DNA from: Oscillospiraceae bacterium
Lineage (GTDB): Bacteria; Bacillota; Clostridia; Oscillospirales; UBA929
Direction of reading: 5' to 3'
DNA length: 8,953 bases
Assembly: GCA_031271525.1 (NCBI GenBank)
Contig: JAISVO010000149.1
Span: forward strand, 1 to 8,953
Shown here: piece by piece, positions 1 to 5,874 of the stretch
Layout: each line of letters starts with the position of its first letter
How positions within the stretch are numbered: the stretch's first letter is position 1
Made by a program: the position numbers and the translations under genes
Notes under the pieces: generated by a model
The model's input: the letters and a program-made list of their open reading frames with translations, nothing else
Databases searched by the model: none
What the model was told of the DNA's origin: nothing

Positions 1-76
1 ACTCCAGCCGGAACGCCTTTCCGGTGTCGCCGGCCTCGTGCAGTGAGGATAGTCGCTGTAACCATGTTGTTGCCAT
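1..76 (-). other. Possible 5' end of an unidentified minus-strand gene
   Basis: This GC-rich edge has an open minus-strand frame from an ATG at 76-74 to the window boundary, reading MATTWLQRLSSLHEAGDTGK and five more residues. The amino-acid mix is plausible for a real protein, but no ribosome binding site is visible upstream and 25 codons is too short to judge. On the plus strand another frame closes at a TGA at 44-46 and could equally be the end of a gene. The stretch also holds an 8-bp direct repeat, CCATGTTG at 62-69 and 73-80, and a small inverted repeat, CCGGAA (8-13) with TTCCGG (19-24). No family is recognised. Confidence 0.15.
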
Positions 77-91
77 GTTGGGAAATGTTTA

Positions 92-628
92 TTAACATTT
101 ATACTCATCGGCAAGTAAACTATAATTAAACTTATCGAGTTTTTGCCCACGAAAGTAAAGCGCTTTACGTTCCCGTCCTTCTAAAACAAAGCCCAGTTTT
201 TTAAGTACCTTTTGCGCAGGGAGATTAATCTCCGTCGTGTTTGCAACGATTCGTTCAAAGCCTTGATTAAAAAAACCATAGTCTAAAATAAGGCGCAGTG
301 CCTGAGTACCATAACCTTTGCCGCGGTTTCCAATTTTAGCTATACCTAACCCAAGCGAGCAAGAGCGATTCGCGCGATCTATACTCTGTAAGGCAACATC
401 TCCGATTACTGTTCTGTCGTTGAGGAAGACTCCAAGACGAATATTTACATCAGATTTTAGTAATCGTTGTGTTTCTTCAAACCATTCGTCAGAGTTTTCA
501 ACAGACCAGCCGAATAGCGTTGTTTCGGCTGGATTATCAAAATCGTACTCATTATCTTCACATATTTTTTTGCAATCTTGGCGTTCAAGTGCGGCAAGAT
601 ATATGTCTTCTCCATGTAATTCAATCAT
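92..628 (-). CDS. GNAT family N-acetyltransferase (RimJ/RimL-like)
   Basis: The 178-residue protein has the size and layout of a stand-alone GNAT enzyme of the RimJ/RimL/SpeG-like branch, which transfers an acetyl group from acetyl-CoA to an amine such as a protein N-terminus, polyamine or antibiotic. The acetyl-CoA pyrophosphate loop is visible as NRGKGYGTQAL (residues 101-111), followed by the helix LRLILDYGFF. The usual C-terminal N..A..VLKKLGF pattern lies at residues 135-147 and ends in GFVLEGRERKALYFRG. The acceptor substrate cannot be told. The start is the only Met near the N-terminus; GGGGTG stands six bases upstream as a weak ribosome site. The gene is AT-rich (about 42% GC in a 60-base sample) while the sugar genes reach about 67%, and it has no functional link to them, so it may be a recent arrival. 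Confidence 0.88.
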   Translation of the reverse strand: MIELHGEDIYLAALERQDCKKICEDNEYDFDNPAETTLFGWSVENSDEWFEETQRLLKSDVNIRLGVFLNDRTVIGDVALQSIDRANRSCSLGLGIAKIGNRGKGYGTQALRLILDYGFFNQGFERIVANTTEINLPAQKVLKKLGFVLEGRERKALYFRGQKLDKFNYSLLADEYKC

Positions 629-640
629 TCAGCACCCCGT

Positions 641-646
641 ATTATA
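641..646 (-). promoter_or_regulatory. Possible -10 box upstream of the GNAT gene
   Basis: A perfect TATAAT on the minus strand lies 13 bases before the acetyltransferase start codon. No good -35 box is seen: the best at 17 bases is AAGACC. A transcript starting at the usual distance would have a leader of only about six bases and would exclude the GGGGTG ribosome site. It is either a promoter for a nearly leaderless mRNA or a chance match in AT-rich DNA. Confidence 0.25.
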
Positions 647-661
647 TAAATTCGCCGGGTC

Positions 662-703
662 GCGGTCTTTTCCGCCTTGAAGCGCAGCGAAGGGAAAGAC
701 CGC
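662..703. repeat. Long imperfect inverted repeat between GNAT gene and transporter operon
   Basis: GCGGTCTTT (662-670) is the exact reverse complement of AAAGACCGC (695-703). Pairing continues inward through a T-G wobble and CC/GG, giving about 12 pairs around a 17- to 18-base loop. No T-run follows on either strand, so a textbook intrinsic terminator is doubtful. It sits at the boundary between the AT-rich acetyltransferase gene and GC-rich DNA. It could be a transcript end structure or part of a small repeated element. Confidence 0.55.
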
Positions 704-718
704 CCGTCTACAGTATGC

Positions 719-750
719 CACGGCAAAGCAAAAATGTCAATTATGCCGTG
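719..750. repeat. Inverted repeat CACGGCA/TGCCGTG
   Basis: CACGGCA (719-725) and TGCCGTG (744-750) are perfect reverse complements around an AT-rich 18-base centre. The left arm is also part of a small palindrome, TGCC-AC-GGCA. No gene lies here. A further weak pair, AGCGG (763-767) with CCGCT (779-783), follows. The function is unknown; the density of inverted repeats in 629-836 is the notable point. Confidence 0.45.
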
Positions 751-797
751 TTGGTTTCCTCAAGCGGCTTTTGAATGCCCGCTCTTTGACAGACTGT

Positions 798-823
798 GAA
801 GGCCCCCCGGATGGGAGGCCTTC
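798..823 (-). terminator. Probable terminator of the transporter operon
   Basis: A hairpin begins 14 bases downstream of the stop codon of the binding-protein gene. GAAGGCC pairs with GGCCTTC; after one C-A mismatch, CCC pairs with GGG around a four-base loop, giving ten pairs in eleven positions. No T-run follows on the minus strand, so termination could be Rho-assisted, or the hairpin may mainly protect the 3' end of the mRNA. The placement supports its belonging to this operon. Confidence 0.5.
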
Positions 824-836
824 GTCATAGGTCGCA

Positions 837-2579
837 TTATTCCGCCGCTACGTGTACGTAGAAGTTATCCGCCAGAAGCTTGGTCGCGACGACGCCGAGG
901 TCGGAAACGCCGAGGCTGTCCAGACGGCTGAGGTACTCGTCCCAAAGGGAATCAAACTCTTCGGGGGAGGCTGAGCAGACCATCGGCAGATACTGCGCCG
1001 TCAGGTCGTTGCACTCCGCTAGGAGCATACCGAATTCGCTGTCGGCGGGCTGGACGTCCCAAAGGTTCCAAGCCTGTCCCCATTCGGAGGCGACAAACTG
1101 GTCGCCGGTGGGGAACAGCTCTTTCCAGCTGTTGACGCCGTAGGCGGTCAGGGTGTTCTTGGCTTCGTCGTTGTAGTCCGCCCACTGGACGGTGCCGTCG
1201 TCGAGGGGGTTGAACTTGTAGCCGTTGGAGTCCTCGCCGCCGCCGATGGTGGGCCACGGGTACGTCATCATGCCGATCGCTGTCTTTACGTCGTTGCCCG
1301 GCAGTTTCTGAGCCGCCGTCTCGGCTTCGGTCCATTGGCGCCTGCCGTCCTTGATCTCCCAGTGGACGCCTTCGATGCCCCACGCGGAGAGGATCTGTGT
1401 CTCCTCTTTGCAGAGGTAGTCTAAGAATTTGACCGCCCGTACGGGGTCGGCGCAGTTTTGGGTGATCCCCACGCCGTTGGTCGGGGTGTACGCCGACGGA
1501 CGGTAGGCCGGGTGTTTGATGTCCGTGCTGAGGGTGACCGGGAGGCGGGCGTAGGTGCGGTCATACTTACCCTCTTGGCTCAGGATGTCTTCGCCCGCGA
1601 CATATTCCCAGTGGCCGTCCGACAGGGCCAGAACGCGTCCCGAGGCGATCTTCGCGAGGTACTCGTCGTACGTCTGGGTGAACGCGTCTGGGTCGATGAG
1701 ACCGTCGTTGTACATCCCGTTCATCCAGCGGTAGTACTCCTTGATCTCGGGGATCGAGAAAGCGTAGCTGACCTCGTAGGTTTCGGGGTTGATATAGAAG
1801 TTGCCGTCGTCCGGGAAGCCGAGCGCGCGGAGGCCCGGGTTGATCAGGGTGATAAAGTAGCGCCAGCCTTCGCCGCAGGTGAGGGTCATTCCGATGGTCG
1901 GCTGGCCGTCGATTTCGGGGTATTTTTCCTTATACGCCTTGATCGCCGCCTTAAACTGTTCCAGCGTGCGGATTTCGGGGTAGCCTTGGTCTTTCAGCAC
2001 GGCGTGCTGGATCTCAAACGAGTCCTCCGGGTCCTCGTTGATCTGGTTGATAAAGTCCTGCCCCAAGTAGTGGATGTGGCCCTCGCTGTCCCGCATCCGC
2101 TCATAGGCGTCGCCGTACAGCGCTTTGATGTTGGGTCCGTACTGGTCGATCAGGGGGGACATGTCGATGTAGACGTCCGCGTCCAAGAAGTTGCTGACGT
2201 GGGACCGGGAGAAGATGAAGTCGGGGTAGTTCTTATCCGCGATCATCAGGGTGATCTGCTCGCTCACGTCGCCGACGCCGAACTGATACTTGATGGTGAC
2301 GCCGGTGTCCGCCGTGATCACTTGGCTCACTTCACCCTTGAAGTCCTCTTCGACGCGGTTCGCGATGACGTCCTCGCCATAGATGGTGAAGGTGATGGGG
2401 GACTTGTCGTCCTCTTCGGCGGCGGGCGGCGCCTCGCCGTTATCCGCCGGTTGGTTCTGGGCCGGTTGGTTGTCGGCGCTGTTGTTGCCCGCGGGGGCTT
2501 GCGACGGCGACGAACAGGCTGATAGGATCAGCAGGACCGCCGTCATGACTGCGATGAGTTTCCACAGGTGCGTTTTCAC
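837..2579 (-). CDS. Sugar ABC transporter substrate-binding lipoprotein (LplA-like)
   Basis: This is the extracellular solute-binding protein of a carbohydrate ABC importer, captured by two permeases encoded just upstream. The 580 residues suit the long LplA-like proteins of Bacillota. A type II signal peptide is clear: MKTHLWK, a hydrophobic core, and the lipobox LSAC with lipidated Cys22. A flexible linker rich in Asn, Gln, Pro and Ala covers about residues 23-57, and the binding domain starts near SPITFTIYGED. The start chosen is GTG at 2579-2577, because AGGAGG lies nine bases before it. A longer frame opens at a TTG at 2615 but has that ribosome site inside it and would add 12 poorly fitting residues. 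The ligand is inferred to be an oligosaccharide released by the neighbouring GH8 enzyme. Confidence 0.92.
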   Translation of the reverse strand: MKTHLWKLIAVMTAVLLILSACSSPSQAPAGNNSADNQPAQNQPADNGEAPPAAEEDDKSPITFTIYGEDVIANRVEEDFKGEVSQVITADTGVTIKYQFGVGDVSEQITLMIADKNYPDFIFSRSHVSNFLDADVYIDMSPLIDQYGPNIKALYGDAYERMRDSEGHIHYLGQDFINQINEDPEDSFEIQHAVLKDQGYPEIRTLEQFKAAIKAYKEKYPEIDGQPTIGMTLTCGEGWRYFITLINPGLRALGFPDDGNFYINPETYEVSYAFSIPEIKEYYRWMNGMYNDGLIDPDAFTQTYDEYLAKIASGRVLALSDGHWEYVAGEDILSQEGKYDRTYARLPVTLSTDIKHPAYRPSAYTPTNGVGITQNCADPVRAVKFLDYLCKEETQILSAWGIEGVHWEIKDGRRQWTEAETAAQKLPGNDVKTAIGMMTYPWPTIGGGEDSNGYKFNPLDDGTVQWADYNDEAKNTLTAYGVNSWKELFPTGDQFVASEWGQAWNLWDVQPADSEFGMLLAECNDLTAQYLPMVCSASPEEFDSLWDEYLSRLDSLGVSDLGVVATKLLADNFYVHVAAE

Positions 2580-2588
2580 GTTCTTCTT

Positions 2589-2594
2589 CCTCCT
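2589..2594 (-). promoter_or_regulatory. Ribosome binding site fixing the binding-protein start
   Basis: A perfect AGGAGG on the minus strand is nine bases upstream of the GTG at 2579. It decides in favour of this start over the TTG at 2615. It lies downstream of the hairpin at 2612-2637, so the site stays accessible when the hairpin is folded. Confidence 0.85.
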
Positions 2595-2611
2595 AAAGTT
2601 GTTTTGTGTAT

Positions 2612-2637
2612 TCAACCGTCCGAAGACGAAAGGTTGA
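2612..2637 (-). promoter_or_regulatory. UUCG-capped intercistronic hairpin before the binding-protein gene
   Basis: Directly after the second permease's stop codon, the minus strand reads TCAAC, CTTT, CGTC, TTCG, GACG, GTTGA. TCAAC pairs with GTTGA and CGTC with GACG, closing a C(UUCG)G tetraloop, one of the most stable RNA loops known; CTTT is a one-sided bulge. No T-run follows, so it is not a classical terminator. Hairpins between permease and binding-protein genes are known to stabilise or stop mRNA decay and so raise the binding protein above the permeases. That role is inferred here. Confidence 0.65.
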
Positions 2638-3531
2638 CTAGCTCTTGACCGCGCCCAGCGTCAGCCCGGACACGAAGTACTTCTGCACGAAGGGGTATAC
2701 CAGCAGGATAGGGAGGATCGCCACCACCGTCACGGCCATCCGGATCGAAAGGGGCGAGATGCTCTGGGACTGGGCGAGTTTTCCCGCCTGACTGAGGTTT
2801 CCCTGCTGGGACATCGATTGCTGGAGGATCTTCATCAGTTCATACTGGAGGGTTGTGATCTTCTCGTTGAAGGGGGCGTAGAGATAGGTGTCGAACCACG
2901 AGTTCCACTGCCCGACGGCGTAGAACAGGCCGACCGTCGCCGTGACCGGGAGGCAGAGAGGCATGATGATCTTGGTGAAGACGGTGAAATCGTTAGCTCC
3001 GTCCAAGAACGCCGATTCTTGGAGACTGTAGGGGAGCTGCTCGATGAAGGAGCGCACCAAGATCAGATTGTAGGCGGAGATCAGCCCGGGGATGATGTAG
3101 ACCCAAAAGCTGTTGTTTAGGCCGAAGGTACGGATCACCATGAAGTGGGGGATCAAGCCGCTGTCCACATACATCGTGAAGAGGAAGAGGGCCGTGAAAA
3201 ACTTCTTGAAGATAAAGTCCTTGCGGCTTAGGACATACGCCAGCATACAGGTGGAGAGGAGGGAACAGACCGTTCCGACGATCGTCCGCAGCAGCGAGAT
3301 CAGCCCGCCTTGGAGGAGGAGGGGGAACCGGGTAAGCTCCTTGAAGTTGTCCAGCGTCGGGATGCGGGGGAGGATTCCCACCCCGCCCTTCACCGAGTCG
3401 GAGGAGTCGTTGAAGGCGATTGCCAAAACGTTCAGGAAGGGGAAGAGGGTCGAGACCAATATGACCAGCGTGACGGCGTAGATCACGAAGTCGATGATGT
3501 AGTCGCCCTTTGTCCTGCGAAAGCGGTTCAT
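2638..3531 (-). CDS. Carbohydrate ABC transporter permease (YtcP/LplC-like)
   Basis: This is the second membrane subunit of the importer, of 297 residues, with about six membrane helices (roughly 12-38, 75-100, 111-131, 141-158, 190-207, 265-283). The cytoplasmic EAA loop that contacts the ATPase is seen as ESAFLDGANDFTVFTKIIMP (residues 172-191). The C-terminal QKYFVSGLTLGAVKS is typical of the YtcP/LplC branch, which pairs with LplB-like permeases for complex sugars. Only 16 bases separate it from the upstream permease, whose TAG stop overlaps the AGGAGG at 3549-3544, with a second purine run AAGGGA nearer the ATG. This suggests translational coupling. Confidence 0.94.
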   Translation of the reverse strand: MNRFRRTKGDYIIDFVIYAVTLVILVSTLFPFLNVLAIAFNDSSDSVKGGVGILPRIPTLDNFKELTRFPLLLQGGLISLLRTIVGTVCSLLSTCMLAYVLSRKDFIFKKFFTALFLFTMYVDSGLIPHFMVIRTFGLNNSFWVYIIPGLISAYNLILVRSFIEQLPYSLQESAFLDGANDFTVFTKIIMPLCLPVTATVGLFYAVGQWNSWFDTYLYAPFNEKITTLQYELMKILQQSMSQQGNLSQAGKLAQSQSISPLSIRMAVTVVAILPILLVYPFVQKYFVSGLTLGAVKS

Positions 3532-3547
3532 ATATATCCCTTCCCTC

Positions 3548-4504
3548 CTATAAGATGCTGGTCTCGCCGGTTTTCTTGGCTAAAGCGTTCGCGATCAGCA
3601 CCATGACGACCGAAACGACCGATTTGAACATCCCAATGGCGGTGCCGAAACTGTAGCGGCTCTGCCCGATACCGTACTTCAGGGCGTAGACGTCCAGCAC
3701 CTCGGAGGCGTTCCTTGTCATGTCGTTGCCCAGCAGCATCTGTTTCTCAAAACCGACGGAAATCAGCCAGCCGATGTCCATAATCAAAATGACGGTGATC
3801 ACCGGGAGGATGCAGGGGAGGGTGACGTACCATATCTTCCGAAGCCGCCCGGCGCCGTCAATTTCCGCCGATTCATACAGGCCCTGATCCACGCTGGTGA
3901 TTGCCGCCAAGAAGATAATGGCGTTCCAGCCAAGCTCTTTCCAAATCTCGCTGACCGTCATGATCCCCCAAAACATGTTTTGGTCGGCTAGGAAGGTGAT
4001 CCGCTTATCCGTGAGGCCGAGGGCAATCAGCAAGTCATTGACAGGTCCTTCGGTGGAGAGCATTACGCTGATCATCCCGGCGGCGACGACCCATGAGATA
4101 AAGTGGGGCAGGTAGGAGATCGTCTGGGTGATCCGCTTGAACTTCTTTATTCGGATCTCGTTCAGCATCAACGCGAAGATGATCGGCGTGACGAAACCGA
4201 ACGCCAGCAGCAGGAGGCTCATCGCGAGGGTATTCCTCAACGCTAGGAAGAAACGACCCTGATTGACGAAGTCCTCCCACAGATCGCCGAAGTGCTTCAG
4301 GCCGACGAAGGGGGCCGAGAAGAAGCTTTCGAGGACATCCCCTCTCAACTTGAAGTCTTGGAACGCCATCCCCCAGCCGGCCAGCGGCAGGTAGCAGAAC
4401 AGCAGCACCCAGAGGAAGAAGGGGAGGGACATCGCCAAGAGGAACCTCTGCCTGTACAGCGTTTCGAGGAGAGTGCCTTTTTTACGGGGTCTTGTTCCTT
4501 GCAT
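3548..4504 (-). CDS. Carbohydrate ABC transporter permease (LplB/YteP-like)
   Basis: This is the first membrane subunit and first gene of the minus-strand operon, of 318 residues. After the basic N-terminus (RPRKKG) come about six membrane helices (near 22-46, 90-114, 133-150, 178-202, 233-251, 286-306). The EAA loop is ESAEIDGAGRLRKIWYVTLP (residues 211-230). Size and sequence style match LplB/YteP permeases, which import oligosaccharides with an LplA-type lipoprotein. The ribosome site before the ATG is weak (a GGAAGAGAG run 10-18 bases upstream). No ATPase gene accompanies the operon; such systems commonly borrow a shared MsmX-type ATPase. Confidence 0.94.
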   Translation of the reverse strand: MQGTRPRKKGTLLETLYRQRFLLAMSLPFFLWVLLFCYLPLAGWGMAFQDFKLRGDVLESFFSAPFVGLKHFGDLWEDFVNQGRFFLALRNTLAMSLLLLAFGFVTPIIFALMLNEIRIKKFKRITQTISYLPHFISWVVAAGMISVMLSTEGPVNDLLIALGLTDKRITFLADQNMFWGIMTVSEIWKELGWNAIIFLAAITSVDQGLYESAEIDGAGRLRKIWYVTLPCILPVITVILIMDIGWLISVGFEKQMLLGNDMTRNASEVLDVYALKYGIGQSRYSFGTAIGMFKSVVSVVMVLIANALAKKTGETSIL

Positions 4505-4535
4505 ATCGTCCAGCTCTCTTCCGATGGAATTGTTT

Positions 4536-4548
4536 GTAATATGATTAC
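4536..4548. promoter_or_regulatory. Inverted repeat GTAAT-ATG-ATTAC, possible operator
   Basis: A perfect 5-bp inverted repeat around three bases lies in the untranslated leader of the transporter operon. It is preceded by TGTTTGTAA (4531-4539), which is repeated exactly at 4593-4601 inside the stronger inverted repeat. The shared half suggests a second binding site for the same regulator, 62 bases away. This rests on pattern only. Confidence 0.4.
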
Positions 4549-4594
4549 TTAATGAGGTTAACTAACTGAACTTAGGATAACACGGGTCTGTCTG

Positions 4595-4610
4595 TTTGTA
4601 AATATACAAA
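4595..4610. promoter_or_regulatory. Candidate ROK operator TTTGTA-AATA-TACAAA
   Basis: TTTGTA (4595-4600) and TACAAA (4605-4610) are perfect reverse complements around AATA. The site overlaps the proposed -10 box TATATT of the minus-strand promoter, where a bound repressor would block transcription. ROK repressors such as XylR are known to bind AT-rich inverted repeats containing TTTGT-like halves. Assignment to the neighbouring ROK gene is inferred from position. Confidence 0.5.
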
Positions 4611-4630
4611 ATAACCAAGAATGCAAGCAA
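4601..4630 (-). promoter_or_regulatory. Proposed promoter of the transporter operon
   Basis: On the minus strand, TTGCTT (4630-4625) and TATATT (4606-4601) are separated by 18 bases. The -10 box matches the consensus at five of six positions and the -35 at only three, suggesting a weak or activator-dependent promoter. The leader would be about 90 bases before the ATG at 4504. The -10 box lies inside the inverted repeat at 4595-4610. Confidence 0.4.
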
Positions 4631-4639
4631 ATAATTATT

Positions 4640-4656
4640 CAATATGACGAATATTG
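4640..4656. promoter_or_regulatory. Inverted repeat CAATAT-GACGA-ATATTG
   Basis: A perfect 6-bp inverted repeat with a five-base centre lies ten bases upstream of the -35 box of the regulator promoter. It differs in sequence from the TTTGTA/TACAAA site, so it may bind a different protein or be chance in AT-rich DNA. A plain palindrome AATAATTATT (4630-4639) adjoins it. Confidence 0.3.
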
Positions 4657-4665
4657 CAAAACTAC

Positions 4666-4694
4666 TTGACAAAGACCTTGCTATCCACTATTGT
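4666..4694 (+). promoter_or_regulatory. Promoter of the ROK-GH8-GH4-kinase operon
   Basis: A perfect TTGACA (4666-4671) is followed after exactly 17 bases by TATTGT (4689-4694), which matches four of six -10 positions. Transcription would start near 4701 and give a leader of about 27 bases containing AGGTGA at 4715-4720. The promoter lies downstream of the ATG at 4644 that opens the longest frame, which supports the start at 4728. Confidence 0.6.
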
Positions 4695-4714
4695 ATACCC
4701 AAGGTAATTAGTGT

Positions 4715-4720
4715 AGGTGA
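4715..4720 (+). promoter_or_regulatory. Ribosome binding site of the ROK gene
   Basis: AGGTGA stands seven bases before the ATG at 4728. The ATG at 4644 has only AT-rich sequence before it and no such site. Confidence 0.7.
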
Positions 4721-4727
4721 TTCAGTA

Positions 4728-5852
4728 ATGAGCAATCCGGTATCCCTGCTAAAGTCCCGGCACCGAAGGAGCGCGTTCGGCCTGCTCGCCCAGAAGCGGA
4801 TCATCTCCCGGGTGGAAATCGCAAAAGCCCTCGGCGTCTCCCTCCAGACCGCGATGAAGATCATGGATTACTTCGCCGACTTCGGGTTGGCGTCCCATGT
4901 CGGGGGCGGAGACAGCCTGCTTGGGCGGAAGCCGCAGATGTACGAGATTAACCCCAACGCGGCAAGCGTCCTCGTCATCGCGAACGAAGGGAGGATCCTC
5001 CGGGTGGGCGTCCTTAACCTCTGCCGGGAGGTATTGATTGAGGAAACCGCCGAGATCAGGGGGGAATTGCGGGAAACCTTGGTCACCCAGCCCTGCGGGA
5101 TCGCCGACCGTCTGCTGGAGGAGCTGAGGAGCCGGGGGCCCGTGGGGCGTCTGCTCGGTACCGGGGTCTGTCTGCCCGGCGTGGTGGACAACGAAAAACG
5201 CACCATCTCGTTCGCCCCCAGCTTTGTTATGAACGCCCCCTACCAAATCGGGGAGTTCCTAGACGAAATCGCCGCCCGGATGGGCGCGCCCGTCAGCATC
5301 GAAAACGACGTCAACGCGGCGGTCTACGGGGAGTTCAGCGTCCGGGGCGCGCGCGACCTCGCCTACATCAACATCGGGTCGGGCGTCGGGATGGGGTTGG
5401 TGCTGGACGGAAAGCTCCGGCATGGCCCCGGGCGGACCGCGGGGGAGATCGGGATGATGCCCCACCGACTGCCGAGCCGGGAGATTAAGAGCACCGAGGA
5501 CCTCATCAGCCTAGACGCCCTGAAGAAACGCTTTGGGTTTGACCGGCAGTTCGGCGCGGACGCAATGGACCCCGGAGCGCGCTCGGTGATGATTGACAGC
5601 CTGAGCGACACCGTCGGGGAGATTATCGCGGCGACGGCGACCGTCTGCAACGTCGAGGATTTCCTAGTGGGAGGGCTGACGATCGACCTGCTGGAGGAAC
5701 TGTTCGACGCGATCCGGGCAAAGGCGGGGGTCATTTCCCCCGTGCCGGTGCGGCTGCACGCCCAAAGCCTCACCTTCCCAGCCCTCGTCGGCGCGGCCCA
5801 GCAGGTAATCGACGCGAATATAGACACCCTGCTGACCCTCGACGACGCCTGA
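4728..5852 (+). CDS. ROK family transcriptional regulator lacking the zinc-site cysteines
   Basis: The 374-residue protein fits the XylR/NagC group: an N-terminal winged helix-turn-helix (about 10-60, with ISRVEIAKALGVSLQTAMKI) joined to a sugar-kinase-like ROK domain. Landmarks are GTGVCLPGVVD (144-154), the sugar-site ENDVNAAVYGE (192-202) and INIGSGVGMGLVLDG (214-228). The ROK signature normally reads GEIGH followed by CxCGxxGCxE, whose His and three Cys bind zinc. Here it is GEIGM (239-243), and the later stretch STEDLISLDALKK (255-267) has no Cys, though Glu257 and Ser261 align with the conserved Glu and Ser. The zinc site therefore appears lost while sugar-site residues remain. It is the first gene of the plus operon, 22 bases before GH8, and diverges from the transporter operon it probably controls. 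The ligand is unknown. Confidence 0.92.
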   Translation: MSNPVSLLKSRHRRSAFGLLAQKRIISRVEIAKALGVSLQTAMKIMDYFADFGLASHVGGGDSLLGRKPQMYEINPNAASVLVIANEGRILRVGVLNLCREVLIEETAEIRGELRETLVTQPCGIADRLLEELRSRGPVGRLLGTGVCLPGVVDNEKRTISFAPSFVMNAPYQIGEFLDEIAARMGAPVSIENDVNAAVYGEFSVRGARDLAYINIGSGVGMGLVLDGKLRHGPGRTAGEIGMMPHRLPSREIKSTEDLISLDALKKRFGFDRQFGADAMDPGARSVMIDSLSDTVGEIIAATATVCNVEDFLVGGLTIDLLEELFDAIRAKAGVISPVPVRLHAQSLTFPALVGAAQQVIDANIDTLLTLDDA

Positions 5853-5874
5853 AAAAACCATACAGAGGTGCATC

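Noticed and set aside
83..100. AAATGTT-TATT-AACATTT hairpin at the GNAT stop codon as a terminator
   Set aside because: The stem has almost no G-C pairs and no T-run follows, so it would be weak.
155..168. Perfect 14-bp palindrome GTAAAGCGCTTTAC resembling a catabolite-response (cre) site
   Set aside because: It lies inside the GNAT coding sequence, where it encodes the R-K-A-L-Y stretch, and is far from any promoter of the sugar operons. It is probably a chance result of codon choice.
786..791. Perfect TTGACA on the plus strand as a promoter
   Set aside because: No -10 box is found 16-18 bases downstream, where the sequence is a GC-rich hairpin, and no plus-strand gene follows.
1458..2522. 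354-codon plus-strand open frame opposite the binding-protein gene
   Set aside because: Its translation is low-complexity Val/Asp/Arg-rich sequence without family features, as expected for the antisense of a GC-rich gene; the minus frame has a clear lipoprotein.
4644..5852. ROK protein as a sugar kinase
   Set aside because: It has an N-terminal winged helix-turn-helix and lies divergent to a transporter operon, which indicates a regulator; a separate kinase gene is present.
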